Shown: one piece after another, positions 1-7,127 of the stretch
Numbering within the stretch: the stretch's first letter is position 1
Layout of the letters: the number at the start of each line of letters is the position of its first letter
Assembly (NCBI GenBank): GCA_029777145.1
Contig: JAKOSS010000499.1
Span: forward strand, 1-8,485
Length of the DNA: 8,485 nucleotides
DNA from: Acidobacteriota bacterium
GTDB taxonomy: Bacteria > Acidobacteriota > Blastocatellia > Pyrinomonadales > Pyrinomonadaceae
Direction: 5' to 3'
Program-made: the position numbers and the translations under genes
Notes under the pieces: model-generated
Seen by the model: only the letters and a program-made list of their open reading frames with translations
The model's database searches: none
Told to the model about the DNA's origin: nothing

Positions 1-1477
1 CCTTGAGCTTGAGCGCACCTTCGAGCGCAACCGGGAAATTGATCCCGCGGCCGAGATATAGAAAGTCCTGCGAACGGAAAAAATCCTTTGAGAGTTCCTC
101 GATCGAATCCGCGTCCGAAAGGATCTCCTCGATCTTCATCGGCAGTTCGATCAGTTCCTGCGCGTGGCCGATTACCTCCTGCTCGCTGAGCTTCCCGCGC
201 GTTTCGCCGAGATAGAGAGCGAAAATGTAAAGCGCGATGATCTGCGACGTGAACGCCTTGGTCGAAGCGACCGAGATCTCCGGTCCGGCGTGCGTCAGGA
301 TCGTGCCGTCGGCTTCGCGCGTGACCATCGAACCCTGAACGTTGCAGATCGCGAGCACCTTGCAGCCCGCTTCTTTCGCCTCGCGCATCGCGGCGATCGT
401 GTCCGCGGTTTCGCCCGACTGCGAAATGACGATCAGCAGATCGTTCTCGTCGAGCACCGGATTGCGGTATCGGAATTCTGACGCGTAGTCGACCTCGACC
501 GGTACGCGCGCGAGTTCCTCGATCATGTATTTCGCGGCGATCCCGGCGTGCCAGCTCGTCCCGCAGGCAGCGATCTTGATCGTCCGGACAGCGCGGAATT
601 CCTCTTCCGAGATATTCATCGGATCGAGATAGACCTTGCCGGTGTCGAGCGAAACGCGTCCGCGAACGGTATCACGTACGGCGCGCGGCTGCTCGTAGAT
701 CTCTTTGAGCAGAAAATGCTTGAAGCCGCCTTTTTCGGCCATGATCGGATCCCACGTGATCCGCTGCTGTTTCGGCTCGACGGCATTGCCGTCAAAATCC
801 ATGACGCGTACCGAATCCTTTGTCAGGACCGCGATCTCCTTTTCGCCGAGATAGAAGACGTCGCGCGTATGCTGAAGTATCGCCGGAATGTCCGACGCGA
901 CGAAGAACTCGCCGTCGCCGAGACCGATGACGACCGGCGGACCCTCGCGGACGGAGATTATCTTGTCCGGCTCGTCGGCCGAAATGATCGAGAGCGCGAA
1001 GATCCCGCGCAATTGCTGGACCGATTTCCGAACGGCGTCCTCGAATCCAAGGCCTTCGGACTTCATCGTCTCTTCGATCAGATGCGCGACGATCTCGGTG
1101 TCGGTCTCGGTCTTGAACTCGTGCCCTTTCGAGCGGAGCATTTCCTTGAGCGTCAGATAGTTTTCGATGATGCCGTTGTGTACGACGACGATCCGGCCCG
1201 AGCAATCGCGGTGCGGATGGGCGTTCTCTTCGGTCGGTCGCCCGTGCGTCGCCCAGCGCGTGTGGCCGATGCCGTAGTTGCCGTCGAGCGGCTTCAACCG
1301 GATCGCTTCCTCTAGATTCCGCAGTTTCCCTTCGGCGCGGCGCAGTTCGAGATGATGATTGTCATCGACGACGGCGATGCCGGCCGAGTCGTATCCGCGG
1401 TATTCAAGTTTCCTGAGACCGTCGATGATCAACGGCACAACCTGTTTGTTTCCAACGTATCCAACGATTCCACACAT
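1..1477 (-). CDS. glmS: Glutamine--fructose-6-phosphate aminotransferase (isomerizing), 3' end outside window
   Basis: GlmS converts fructose-6-phosphate and glutamine to glucosamine-6-phosphate, the first committed cytoplasmic step towards UDP-GlcNAc for peptidoglycan and LPS. The protein starts [10 protein letters not shown], so Cys2 becomes the N-terminal nucleophile of the class II glutamine amidotransferase domain (about residues 1-220) after Met removal; [18 protein letters not shown] and HNGIIEN follow. The first sugar-isomerase (SIS) domain begins near residue 290 with CGTSWHAG (Cys305) and SQSGETADT. The second SIS domain has started when the window ends at YLGRG...[10 protein letters not shown] translated the frame by hand: 492 codons are open with no stop or frameshift, and about 115 residues of the usual ~608 are missing off the left edge. 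The start lies 59 nt after the glmU stop, so the two are probably cotranscribed. No Shine-Dalgarno is evident upstream, and the gap is too short for a glmS ribozyme. Function is certain from the motifs. Confidence 0.97.
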   Translation of the reverse strand, partial: MCGIVGYVGNKQVVPLIIDGLRKLEYRGYDSAGIAVVDDNHHLELRRAEGKLRNLEEAIRLKPLDGNYGIGHTRWATHGRPTEENAHPHRDCSGRIVVVHNGIIENYLTLKEMLRSKGHEFKTETDTEIVAHLIEETMKSEGLGFEDAVRKSVQQLRGIFALSIISADEPDKIISVREGPPVVIGLGDGEFFVASDIPAILQHTRDVFYLGEKEIAVLTKDSVRVMDFDGNAVEPKQQRITWDPIMAEKGGFKHFLLKEIYEQPRAVRDTVRGRVSLDTGKVYLDPMNISEEEFRAVRTIKIAACGTSWHAGIAAKYMIEELARVPVEVDYASEFRYRNPVLDENDLLIVISQSGETADTIAAMREAKEAGCKVLAICNVQGSMVTREADGTILTHAGPEISVASTKAFTSQIIALYIFALYLGETRGKLSEQEVIGHAQELIELPMKIEEILSDADSIEELSKDFFRSQDFLYLGRGINFPVALEGALKLK

Positions 1478-1490
1478 AAATGTTTTTGAC

Positions 1491-1530
1491 TGGAGCGCAA
1501 GCGTCTCGCTCGCAATGAGCGCGAAGCGCG
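1491..1530. repeat. GC-rich dyad element between glmU and glmS
   Basis: The 59-nt glmU-glmS spacer (1478-1536) is dominated by short CG-rich dyads. AGCG-TCT-CGCT at 1500-1510 is a perfect 4-bp stem that extends with one mismatch to GC/GC at 1498-1512. GCGC-GAA-GCGC at 1519-1529 is a second small hairpin. The style (GAGCGCAAGCG, TCTCGCTCGC, GCGCGAAGCGCG) resembles dispersed intergenic palindromes I associate with acidobacterial genomes, but I cannot confirm copy number from one window. No T-tract follows on the transcribed (minus) strand, so it is unlikely to be a terminator. It could be a repeat remnant or an mRNA processing or stability element. Confidence 0.4.
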
Positions 1531-1536
1531 AACTGA

Positions 1537-2940
1537 TCAATCTTCAGTCTTCAGCGTCCTGATCGCTCTTGCCGGAGCGCCGACGACGAGTTTGTTTGGC
1601 GGGACGTCCTTTGTGACGACGCTGCCCGCGCCGGTCACAGAACCGTCGCCGACCTTCACCGGCGCGACGAGCATCGTGTCCGAACCGATCTTGACGTTGT
1701 CGCCGATCTCGGTCCGGTGTTTGTTCTTGCCGTCGTAATTGCAGGTGATGGTTCCCGCGCCGATGTTCGTGTTCTCACCGATCGTCGCGTCGCCGATGTA
1801 GGTCAGATGGTTCGCCTTCGAGTTGCGCCCGATCGTCGATTTCTTGACCTCGACGAAGTTCCCGACATGCGCGTTCTCGCCGATCTGCGCCGCGGGCCTC
1901 AAATGCGCGAACGGACCGATACGCGCTCCACCCGAAATTTCGGCATCGGTGATGACGCAGTTGTCGAGGATCTCGACGCCGTGGCCGATCTTCGAATTCG
2001 AGATCCGAGTTCCGGCGCGCACGGTGCAGCCGTCGCCGATCACGGATTCGCCCTCGATCGAAACGTTCGGATAGATGACGGTGTCACGGCCCAGCGTCGC
2101 ACGCTGCGAGACATAAGCATTCTTCGGATCGATGAACGTAACGCCGTAGTCAAGCATCAGTTTCTTGACGACGCGTCGGCAGAGCACGCGCTCCATCTCC
2201 GCAAGCTGGACGCGGTTATTGATCCCTTCGATCTCGAACGGATCGTCGTGGCGATAGATCGAAACGTCTTCGCCCGTCTGCCGCATCAACGACGGCACGT
2301 CAGTCAGATAATACTCACCCTGCGCGTTGTGGTTCTTGACGTGCGACAGGGTCTCGAAGAGTTTCTTGGTGTCGAAGCAATAGATTCCGCTGTTTATTTC
2401 GCGGATCGATTTCTCTTCATCGGTCGCGTCCTTTTGTTCGACGATCGATTCGAACTGCCCGAGTTCGTCGCGGACGATGCGTCCGTAGCCGGCCGGATCG
2501 TCGAGCTTTACCGTCAGGATCGTGCATGCGGCACCGCGGCCGCGATGCGCGCGATGCTGCTGAACGAGCGCCGCCAGCGTCTCGGCGCGGATCATCGGCA
2601 CATCGCCTGAGAGTACTAGCAGCGTCGAATCCTGATTCTCGAGAAAGCCGCGGGCCATGTTGACGGCGTGTCCGGTTCCGAGCTGTTCGTTTTGCCAGAC
2701 AAAGCGCGCGAGCGAATCGTCAAGTTCCTCAAGAACCGCCTTTTGGACATCCTCACCCTGATGCCCGATGACGACGTAAACGTTCTCCGGCGCAAGTCCC
2801 GCCGCGGTGTGGCAAACATGATTGATCAGCGGACGCCCGTCGAGCCGGTGCAGGACCTTCGCCAGGTTCGATTTCATGCGCGTCCCGAGCCCTGCGGCGA
2901 GGACCAGAATATTCAGAGGTTTTGGTTCGAACTGGGACAT
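1537..2940 (-). CDS. glmU: Bifunctional N-acetylglucosamine-1-phosphate uridyltransferase / glucosamine-1-phosphate acetyltransferase
   Basis: GlmU performs the last two steps to UDP-GlcNAc: acetylation of glucosamine-1-phosphate with acetyl-CoA, then uridylylation with UTP. The 467-aa product has the full two-domain length (E. coli is about 456). The N-terminal pyrophosphorylase domain shows the nucleotide-binding loop [11 protein letters not shown] (about residues 14-24), LGTGHAV, the metal-site region [18 protein letters not shown] and GEYYLTDVP. The C-terminal half is a left-handed beta-helix of hexapeptide repeats ([28 protein letters not shown]), with the conserved acetyltransferase histidine in [11 protein letters not shown] near residue 378 and [11 protein letters not shown] after it. 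The ATG at 2940 fits the family N-terminus, but there is no Shine-Dalgarno: a heptanucleotide array lies immediately upstream. It sits between yvcK (194-nt gap) and glmS (59-nt gap), all on the same strand. Confidence 0.97.
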   Translation of the reverse strand: MSQFEPKPLNILVLAAGLGTRMKSNLAKVLHRLDGRPLINHVCHTAAGLAPENVYVVIGHQGEDVQKAVLEELDDSLARFVWQNEQLGTGHAVNMARGFLENQDSTLLVLSGDVPMIRAETLAALVQQHRAHRGRGAACTILTVKLDDPAGYGRIVRDELGQFESIVEQKDATDEEKSIREINSGIYCFDTKKLFETLSHVKNHNAQGEYYLTDVPSLMRQTGEDVSIYRHDDPFEIEGINNRVQLAEMERVLCRRVVKKLMLDYGVTFIDPKNAYVSQRATLGRDTVIYPNVSIEGESVIGDGCTVRAGTRISNSKIGHGVEILDNCVITDAEISGGARIGPFAHLRPAAQIGENAHVGNFVEVKKSTIGRNSKANHLTYIGDATIGENTNIGAGTITCNYDGKNKHRTEIGDNVKIGSDTMLVAPVKVGDGSVTGAGSVVTKDVPPNKLVVGAPARAIRTLKTED

Positions 2941-2942
2941 AA

Positions 2943-3044
2943 GTCATTGGTCAGTGGTCAGTCAGTGGTCAGTGGTCAGTGGTCAGTGGTCAGTAGTCAG
3001 TAGTCAGTAGTCAGTAGTCAGTAGTCAGTAGTCAGTAGTCAAAG
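2943..3044. repeat. Heptanucleotide tandem array (GTCAGTG / GTCAGTA) abutting the glmU start
   Basis: Reading the plus strand in 7-nt units gives GTCATTG, GTCAGTG, a partial GTCA, four GTCAGTG units (2961-2988), seven GTCAGTA units (2989-3037) and a degenerate GTCAAAG (3038-3044). The G and A variants are segregated in blocks, which suggests expansion by unit duplication rather than independent insertion. The array ends 2 nt from the glmU ATG, so on the transcribed strand it is the immediate 5' leader of glmU (units CACTGAC/TACTGAC). The following ~57 bp to 3101 contain only loose, CAG-containing 7-mers that may be decayed units. Heptamer arrays of this kind recall the short tandemly repeated repetitive sequences of cyanobacteria, but the unit differs. 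There are no spacers, so it is not CRISPR. Confidence 0.93.
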
Positions 3045-3101
3045 CTATCAGATATCCGTTCTCAGTTAACAGCTAATCCGAATTTCCATCTTTTGTCGTT
3101 C

Positions 3102-3136
3102 GAAAATCGAAAATCGCAAATCGAAAATCGAAAATC
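3102..3136. repeat. Heptanucleotide tandem array (GAAAATC) overlapping the yvcK stop codon
   Basis: Five contiguous 7-nt units on the plus strand: GAAAATC, GAAAATC, GCAAATC, GAAAATC, GAAAATC, then an A-run. On the minus strand, in the direction of transcription, the array reads (GATTTTC)n, and its first GA is the GA of the yvcK TGA stop (3135-3137). Translated in a neighbouring minus-strand frame it yields a low-complexity Phe/Asp/Arg-rich peptide (pattern FDFRFS), a known spurious product of such repeats. It lies 57 bp from the GTCAGTR array, so the two unrelated heptamer families account for most of the yvcK-glmU gap. Confidence 0.9.
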
Positions 3137-4166
3137 AAAAAAGCACCTTTCGCCTCGGCTGCAACGCACACAGAAGAACGACCTGCGCGAGTTTTTCCGG
3201 ATGATGGCGGACCATCTCGCCTTCGTCCAAAAGATTACCATACACGACCTCGGCGCCTTCGATCGTCTCCGGCGAGATAGAACCGCGTACGCCGATCTGG
3301 TTCGCACCTTCTTCCGCGTAGCGCTGCATCTGCTCGTCCGAGATCGTCCGATTGTTGACGACCACATAATCAAAGTCGATCATCGGCGCGTATTGCCTGA
3401 AGATCTCAAGGTGTCGCCGCGACGTCATGCCGTCGGTCTCGCCCGGCTGCGTCATCAGATTGCAAACGAAAATCTTGACCGCCGGCGAATCTGCGATCGC
3501 CTCCGCCACTCCGTGCACCAATACCGGCGGAAGTAGCGATGTAAAAAGCGAGCCCGGACCGATCGTGATCACGTCCGCTTCGTAGATCGCCGCAAGCGCC
3601 TCCGGAAGCGGTTTGCAGCTGCGCGGTTCCAGATAGAGTTGCTTGATCTTTGTCCCGACCGTCCCGATCTTCGTCTCGCCATTGACGATGGTTCCGTCCT
3701 CAAGTTCAGCCGCGAGTCGCACGTCGTCGGTCGTTGCCGGATAGATGTGTCCCTTGCTGGCAAGGATCTCGGACGAAAGTTTCACCGCCTTCGCGAAGTC
3801 GCCGGTGATCTCGGTCATCGCGGCGAGAAAGAGGTTTCCGAAGCTGTGGCCGCCAAGTTCTCCGTTGCCGCTGAACCGATGCCGGAAAAGCTTTGCCAGC
3901 AAATGCGAATCCTCTGACATCGCGACCATGCAGTTGCGGATGTCTCCGGGCGGCAGCATCTGCAACTCGTCACGGATCCGACCGGAGCTTCCGCCGTCGT
4001 CGGAAACCGCGACGATCGCCGACAGATTGCTGAGCCAAACCGGTTCCGTTTCCGACGGTCCGACAAATCGTTTAAGTCCCGAAAGAAGCGTCGACAATCC
4101 GTTCCCGCCGCCGATCGCGACGAAGTTCAAAGCGAACGCATTATGTGAAAACAGGTGATTCCGCAT
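3135..4166 (-). CDS. yvcK: YvcK/GlmR-family UDP-GlcNAc-binding regulator (CofD-like fold)
   Basis: This is a 343-aa member of the YvcK (UPF0052, 'gluconeogenesis factor') family, which shares the fold of the LPPG transferase CofD but is regulatory. In Bacillus and relatives it binds UDP-GlcNAc and, as GlmR, stimulates GlmS and supports cell-wall synthesis under gluconeogenic growth. Visible signatures are the nucleotide-binding loop IGGGNGLSTLL (residues 18-28), AIVAVSDDGGSSGRIRDEL (50-68), PPGDIRNCMVAMS (72-84), HSFGNLFLAAMTEITGDF, the GPGSLFTSLLPP loop and NLMTQPGETDGMT. The ATG at 4166 gives a ~12-residue extension before the usual start of the family; a TTG at 4130 would give MNFVAIGGG, but neither has a convincing ribosome binding site. 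It is the first of three same-strand genes with glmU and glmS, which directly suggests a role in amino-sugar supply. Family assignment is firm; regulation of GlmS here is inference. Confidence 0.94.
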   Translation of the reverse strand: MRNHLFSHNAFALNFVAIGGGNGLSTLLSGLKRFVGPSETEPVWLSNLSAIVAVSDDGGSSGRIRDELQMLPPGDIRNCMVAMSEDSHLLAKLFRHRFSGNGELGGHSFGNLFLAAMTEITGDFAKAVKLSSEILASKGHIYPATTDDVRLAAELEDGTIVNGETKIGTVGTKIKQLYLEPRSCKPLPEALAAIYEADVITIGPGSLFTSLLPPVLVHGVAEAIADSPAVKIFVCNLMTQPGETDGMTSRRHLEIFRQYAPMIDFDYVVVNNRTISDEQMQRYAEEGANQIGVRGSISPETIEGAEVVYGNLLDEGEMVRHHPEKLAQVVLLCALQPRRKVLF

Positions 4167-4282
4167 TTGATCGGAGACTCGACGAAACTTCGGGGACGGA
4201 CGGTTCGACGTTCGTAAACAGCAGATGTAATTGAATTTGACGTTGGACGGCCAAGCGCTGCCGCACGTGAAAGTTTAACATT

Positions 4283-4321
4283 TTGCGCAATTCAAACTCA
4301 ATCGCTTTTTTGTTGCGCAAC
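4283..4321. promoter_or_regulatory. Two TTGCGCAA palindromes spaced 30 bp: candidate operator
   Basis: The perfect 8-bp palindrome TTGCGCAA occurs at 4283-4290 and again at 4313-4320, the second extending to the 10-bp palindrome GTTGCGCAAC (4312-4321). Start-to-start spacing is 30 bp, near three helical turns, so both face the same side of DNA. They lie in the AT-richer gap between yvcK and mglB, upstream of the weak rightward promoter candidate. This arrangement fits two dimer sites of a helix-turn-helix regulator. The regulator is unknown, and the function is inferred only from symmetry and position. Confidence 0.35.
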
Positions 4322-4367
4322 CGTTTGTTGATCGGTGCAAACCGTGTTTTTGTGCGTAAAAAAAAGC

Positions 4368-4397
4368 TTGTAGCAATTTCGGAGCGTGTGTTAAATT
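4368..4397 (+). promoter_or_regulatory. Weak sigma70-like promoter candidate for mglBA
   Basis: TTGTAG (4368-4373) and TAAATT (4392-4397) are separated by 18 bp. They match the -35 consensus at 3 of 6 positions and the -10 at 4 of 6. The element is preceded by an A-tract (4358-4365) that could act as an UP-like element. It would give a leader of about 115 nt before mglB. The match is poor, and AT-rich stretches produce such hits by chance, so confidence is low. Confidence 0.25.
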
Positions 4398-4519
4398 ATG
4401 AAAGTAGCAGGCCGATCTGCTCGCCCGGCTTGTTCAAACTAATTTCCACAACTTCTTGTTTCGGAAAGACTTTCGCTTCTTGCCTTTTTTCTCCAAGAAT
4501 CAAGAGACCCGAGTTTCAA

Positions 4520-5002
4520 ATGATCGAAACGCCCATTGTCATTCACGAACATCAGTTTCAAAAGATCAAAAGCATCCTTGTGAGGCTGTGTGTCGAGTGC
4601 GCTTCGCGAGTGGTGTTTCTCGTTGACCGCGACGGTCAGCCGATCGCGTTTCACGGCGACATCGGCGACATGGACACGACAAGTTTTTCGTCGCTCGCAG
4701 CCGGAAACGTCGCAGCCACGAGTTCGATGGCGAAGCTCATCGGTGAGGACGTCTTTCCGTGCGTCGTGCATGAAGGTGAACGCGAGAGCATTTTCATCAG
4801 CGTCATCGGCCGCAGTCTTCTCGTCGTCGTTTTCGATGAACGATCGACGCTTGGACTTGTAAAGCTTCGCACCAAGCGTGCGAGTCACGAGATCGCCGCG
4901 ATCCTCGAAGACGTCGCGCGTGACTCGGCCAATCACCGAATGAACGAGAACTCGTTCTTCGCCGAAATAACAGACGAGGATATTGACAGCCTGTTTTCGT
5001 GA
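4520..5002 (+). CDS. mglB: MglB-like roadblock/LC7 GTPase-activating protein for MglA
   Basis: This 160-aa cytoplasmic protein has the roadblock/LC7 fold throughout. In Myxococcus MglB is the homodimeric GAP that sets front-rear polarity by acting on MglA. Visible features are an N-terminal helix with [10 protein letters not shown], the strand [12 protein letters not shown] (31-42), [15 protein letters not shown] (53-67), AKLIGE (71-76), [14 protein letters not shown] (84-97), [18 protein letters not shown] (100-117) and the acidic C-terminal tail [15 protein letters not shown] (146-160). From memory, the pattern and length are very close to Myxococcus MglB, whose C-terminal tail contacts MglA. 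I chose the ATG at 4520 because family similarity begins there; an upstream in-frame TTG at 4283 would add 79 unrelated residues. The ribosome binding site is weak (a GAG about 7 nt upstream). mglA follows on the same strand, separated only by a repeat that starts within this gene's stop codon. Confidence 0.93.
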   Translation: MIETPIVIHEHQFQKIKSILVRLCVECASRVVFLVDRDGQPIAFHGDIGDMDTTSFSSLAAGNVAATSSMAKLIGEDVFPCVVHEGERESIFISVIGRSLLVVVFDERSTLGLVKLRTKRASHEIAAILEDVARDSANHRMNENSFFAEITDEDIDSLFS

Positions 5003-5068
5003 TTTGGGATTTGGGATTTGGGATCGCGGATTACACCGCCCAAATCCGAAATCCGAAATCGCAAATCC
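5001..5068. repeat. Inverted heptanucleotide arms (GATTTGG / CAAATCC) between mglB and mglA
   Basis: The left arm is GATTTGG x3 (5001-5021) followed by degenerate GATCGCG and GATTACA. The right arm is CAAATCC, GAAATCC, GAAATCG, CAAATCC (5041-5068). The arms are inverted: 5001-5021 pairs with 5047-5067 at 18 of 21 positions, one G-G mismatch per heptamer, leaving a ~25-nt loop in the mglBA transcript. The left arm also holds three GGG runs (5006-5008, 5013-5015, 5020-5022) with ATTT loops and a following GCGG, a near-miss G-quadruplex. The first GA belongs to the mglB TGA stop. The element fills nearly the whole 74-bp gap and sits where the mglA ribosome binding site would be expected. Confidence 0.88.
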
Positions 5069-5076
5069 GACATGAT

Positions 5077-5661
<585 letters not shown>

Positions 5662-5690
5662 GCGCCGAGAAATCAGGCAGATGCCGGATC

Positions 5691-5727
5691 TCCGATTCAG
5701 TCCTTTTTGGGCTGGATCGGATTTTTT
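5691..5727 (+). terminator. Rho-independent terminator after mglA
   Basis: TCCGATTCAG (5691-5700) pairs with CTGGATCGGA (5712-5721) in a 10-bp stem with one G-T wobble and an 11-nt loop, followed at once by six T (5722-5727). It lies 30 nt after the mglA stop and 3 nt before the stop of the convergent beta-helix gene. No matching T-tract follows the stem on the minus strand, so it should act mainly on mglBA transcripts. Confidence 0.85.
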
Positions 5728-5730
5728 GCG

Positions 5731-7116
5731 TCAGAAATCGGTGATATTGAGCGCGCCGGGATCGTCGCTGACATAGATCCAACGAGGTTGGAACGACGTC
5801 TGTTTCGAACGAACCGACAAGAGGTAATTTCGTCCGGCCTGCGGAAGGACGAATCGGAAGTAGCCGAAATGGTTCGTCGGCGTCACGAATTCTGCTCCGC
5901 CGAGGCTCGTCAAAGTTACGAAAACGCGCGCCGTGACGCGATCGCGGATCGTGACTCGCCCGCCGACGACCGGCGCCAGATTTGATGATCCCGATTCGTT
6001 TGCCCCGATATCGATCGTCCCGCCGGCGATCCGCGCGAAATCACGCTGATCATGTGAGATCGACGCGTTGCCGTTCGACGGATCGACCGCGAGCGCATTC
6101 GATCCGGCGTTGATCGCCGGACTGCCGGCCGTCAGCGCGCGAGTCGGCGTCTGACCGCCGTTCTGGGCAAGCGGCCCGAGAAGCGGCGAAACATCGCGAA
6201 CGTCCGTCGGTTGAAACGCGATCGGGTTTCCGGTACTGCCGGAATCGCCCGGCGAATCGCCGACGAGATTGTTGCCGAGCGACGTAACGGTCCCGTTTGA
6301 AAGTATCTCGGGCGAAGCGGCCGGACCGACGTTTCCGGCGACGATCGTGTTCGCGAGTGTCGACTGGCCGGCTCCCTGATAAAAGCCGCCGCCGCCCTGC
6401 GCGCCCGTATTTCCGGCGATCGTCGCGCTCCGGAGATCCAGATCGCCGTCGTTGCAGATCGCGCCGCCGGTCTGCGCCAAATTGCCCGCGAACGTCGAAT
6501 TCACGACCGTCAGATTGCTCCCGCCTCCGTTGTAGAACGCTCCGCAGCTCGTCCCGGACTGATTGTTCGAAAACGTCGAATTCAGGATCCGGTTTGCCGG
6601 CGTTCCGAATCCCGCGAAATAGAATATCGCGCCGGCCAACCCGCTGGTCGTGTTGTTCCCCGTGATGTTCATGCGGTCGAGCGTCACGCTCCCGCCGTTC
6701 ACGTACATCGCTCCGCCCTGCAGATTGAAAAGTGCCACGGTTCCGACGGCATTTCCGCCGGTGAGCGTCATGCTTCTGAGCGTGACCGCCGCGCCGGCGA
6801 CATAAAAGATCCGATTTTGTCCCGGACCGCCGTCGATCGTCAGCAGGTCCGCGCCGTTTCCGTTGATCGTCAGCTTCCCGTTGTTGTTGATCGCGATCTC
6901 GACGTTATCGAGAGTGATCGTGGTGATTCCTGCCCGGAACAGGATCGTATCGTCGGCGGCCGTGGCGTTCGCCGCTTTGACAGCTTCGCGGAGCGAGCAG
7001 TCGGAATCCGAAACACAGGTGCCGTTGCGATCGTCGGACCGCGTAACGACGTACGTCGCCGCCGACACGTCGAACGCGAAAATCAGAACAACGATCAATG
7101 CATAACGGACTCTCAT
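5731..7116 (-). CDS. Secreted CSLREA-type right-handed beta-helix protein with C-terminal carboxypeptidase-regulatory-like domain
   Basis: This 461-aa exported protein has no enzymatic motif I recognise. Residues 1-19 form a signal peptide (MRVRYALIVVLIFAF, then VSA-A). The CSLREA motif follows as CSLREAVKAAN (40-50), with a partner cysteine at 34. Residues ~55-300 are Gly/Asn/Thr-rich parallel beta-helix rungs of the polymorphic outer membrane protein/pectate-lyase-like kind (MTLTGGNAVG, MNITGNNTTSGLAGAI, STFSNNQSGTSCGAF, STFAGNLAQTGGAI). They end in the typical closing segment SPLLGPLAQNGGQTPTRAL and GSPAINAGSNA, then QRDFARIAGGTIDIGANE. The last ~75 residues resemble a short carboxypeptidase-regulatory-like beta-sandwich (GGRVTIRDRV...NHFGYFRFVLPQAG...SFQPRWIYVSDD). 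No C-terminal sorting tag is evident. The start at 7116 is supported by the signal peptide and a good upstream -10. A surface or secreted role, perhaps adhesion or glycan binding, is inference. Confidence 0.88.
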   Translation of the reverse strand: MRVRYALIVVLIFAFDVSAATYVVTRSDDRNGTCVSDSDCSLREAVKAANATAADDTILFRAGITTITLDNVEIAINNNGKLTINGNGADLLTIDGGPGQNRIFYVAGAAVTLRSMTLTGGNAVGTVALFNLQGGAMYVNGGSVTLDRMNITGNNTTSGLAGAIFYFAGFGTPANRILNSTFSNNQSGTSCGAFYNGGGSNLTVVNSTFAGNLAQTGGAICNDGDLDLRSATIAGNTGAQGGGGFYQGAGQSTLANTIVAGNVGPAASPEILSNGTVTSLGNNLVGDSPGDSGSTGNPIAFQPTDVRDVSPLLGPLAQNGGQTPTRALTAGSPAINAGSNALAVDPSNGNASISHDQRDFARIAGGTIDIGANESGSSNLAPVVGGRVTIRDRVTARVFVTLTSLGGAEFVTPTNHFGYFRFVLPQAGRNYLLSVRSKQTSFQPRWIYVSDDPGALNITDF

Positions 7117-7127
7117 CGGGCTTAGTC

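Larger units (their letters stand above)
4167..4519. other. Divergent intergenic region between yvcK and mglB (353 bp)
   Basis: The region separates the leftward yvcK-glmU-glmS block from the rightward mglBA pair, so it should carry promoters for both. It is more AT-rich than the flanking genes, with T- and A-runs at 4305-4311 and 4358-4365. I see a pair of TTGCGCAA palindromes and one weak rightward promoter candidate (separate entries). No leftward promoter close to consensus was found upstream of yvcK. The mglB frame is open back to a TTG at 4283, but the upstream part (79 codons) shows no family similarity and is treated as non-coding. Confidence 0.7.

Noticed and set aside
1478..1536. 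glmS ribozyme/riboswitch
   Set aside because: The spacer is only 59 nt, too short for the glmS ribozyme core, and is made of simple hairpins.
548..2610. Long plus-strand open frames (548-1315 and 1717-2610)
   Set aside because: They are antisense to glmS and glmU, whose frames carry complete family motifs. The plus-strand products are Arg/Asp-rich with no recognisable domain, as expected of high-GC shadow frames.
2943..3044. CRISPR array
   Set aside because: The units are 7 nt with no spacers and no cas genes nearby; it is a simple tandem repeat.
3062..3373. Minus-strand 103-codon frame ending in an FDFRFS-like peptide
   Set aside because: It overlaps yvcK in another frame, and its tail is just the translated GAAAATC array.
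4283..4519. N-terminal extension of mglB from a TTG codon
   Set aside because: Family similarity starts at the ATG at 4520. The extra 79 residues are unlike any roadblock protein, and the TTG lies within a palindrome in an AT-rich promoter region.
4439..4936. 165-codon minus-strand open frame
   Set aside because: It is antisense to mglB, which has clear MglB family signatures.
4999..5076. N-terminal extension of mglA from a GTG codon
   Set aside because: It would translate the heptamer repeat into low-complexity sequence and overlap the mglB stop; the MglA N-terminus matches at the ATG at 5077.
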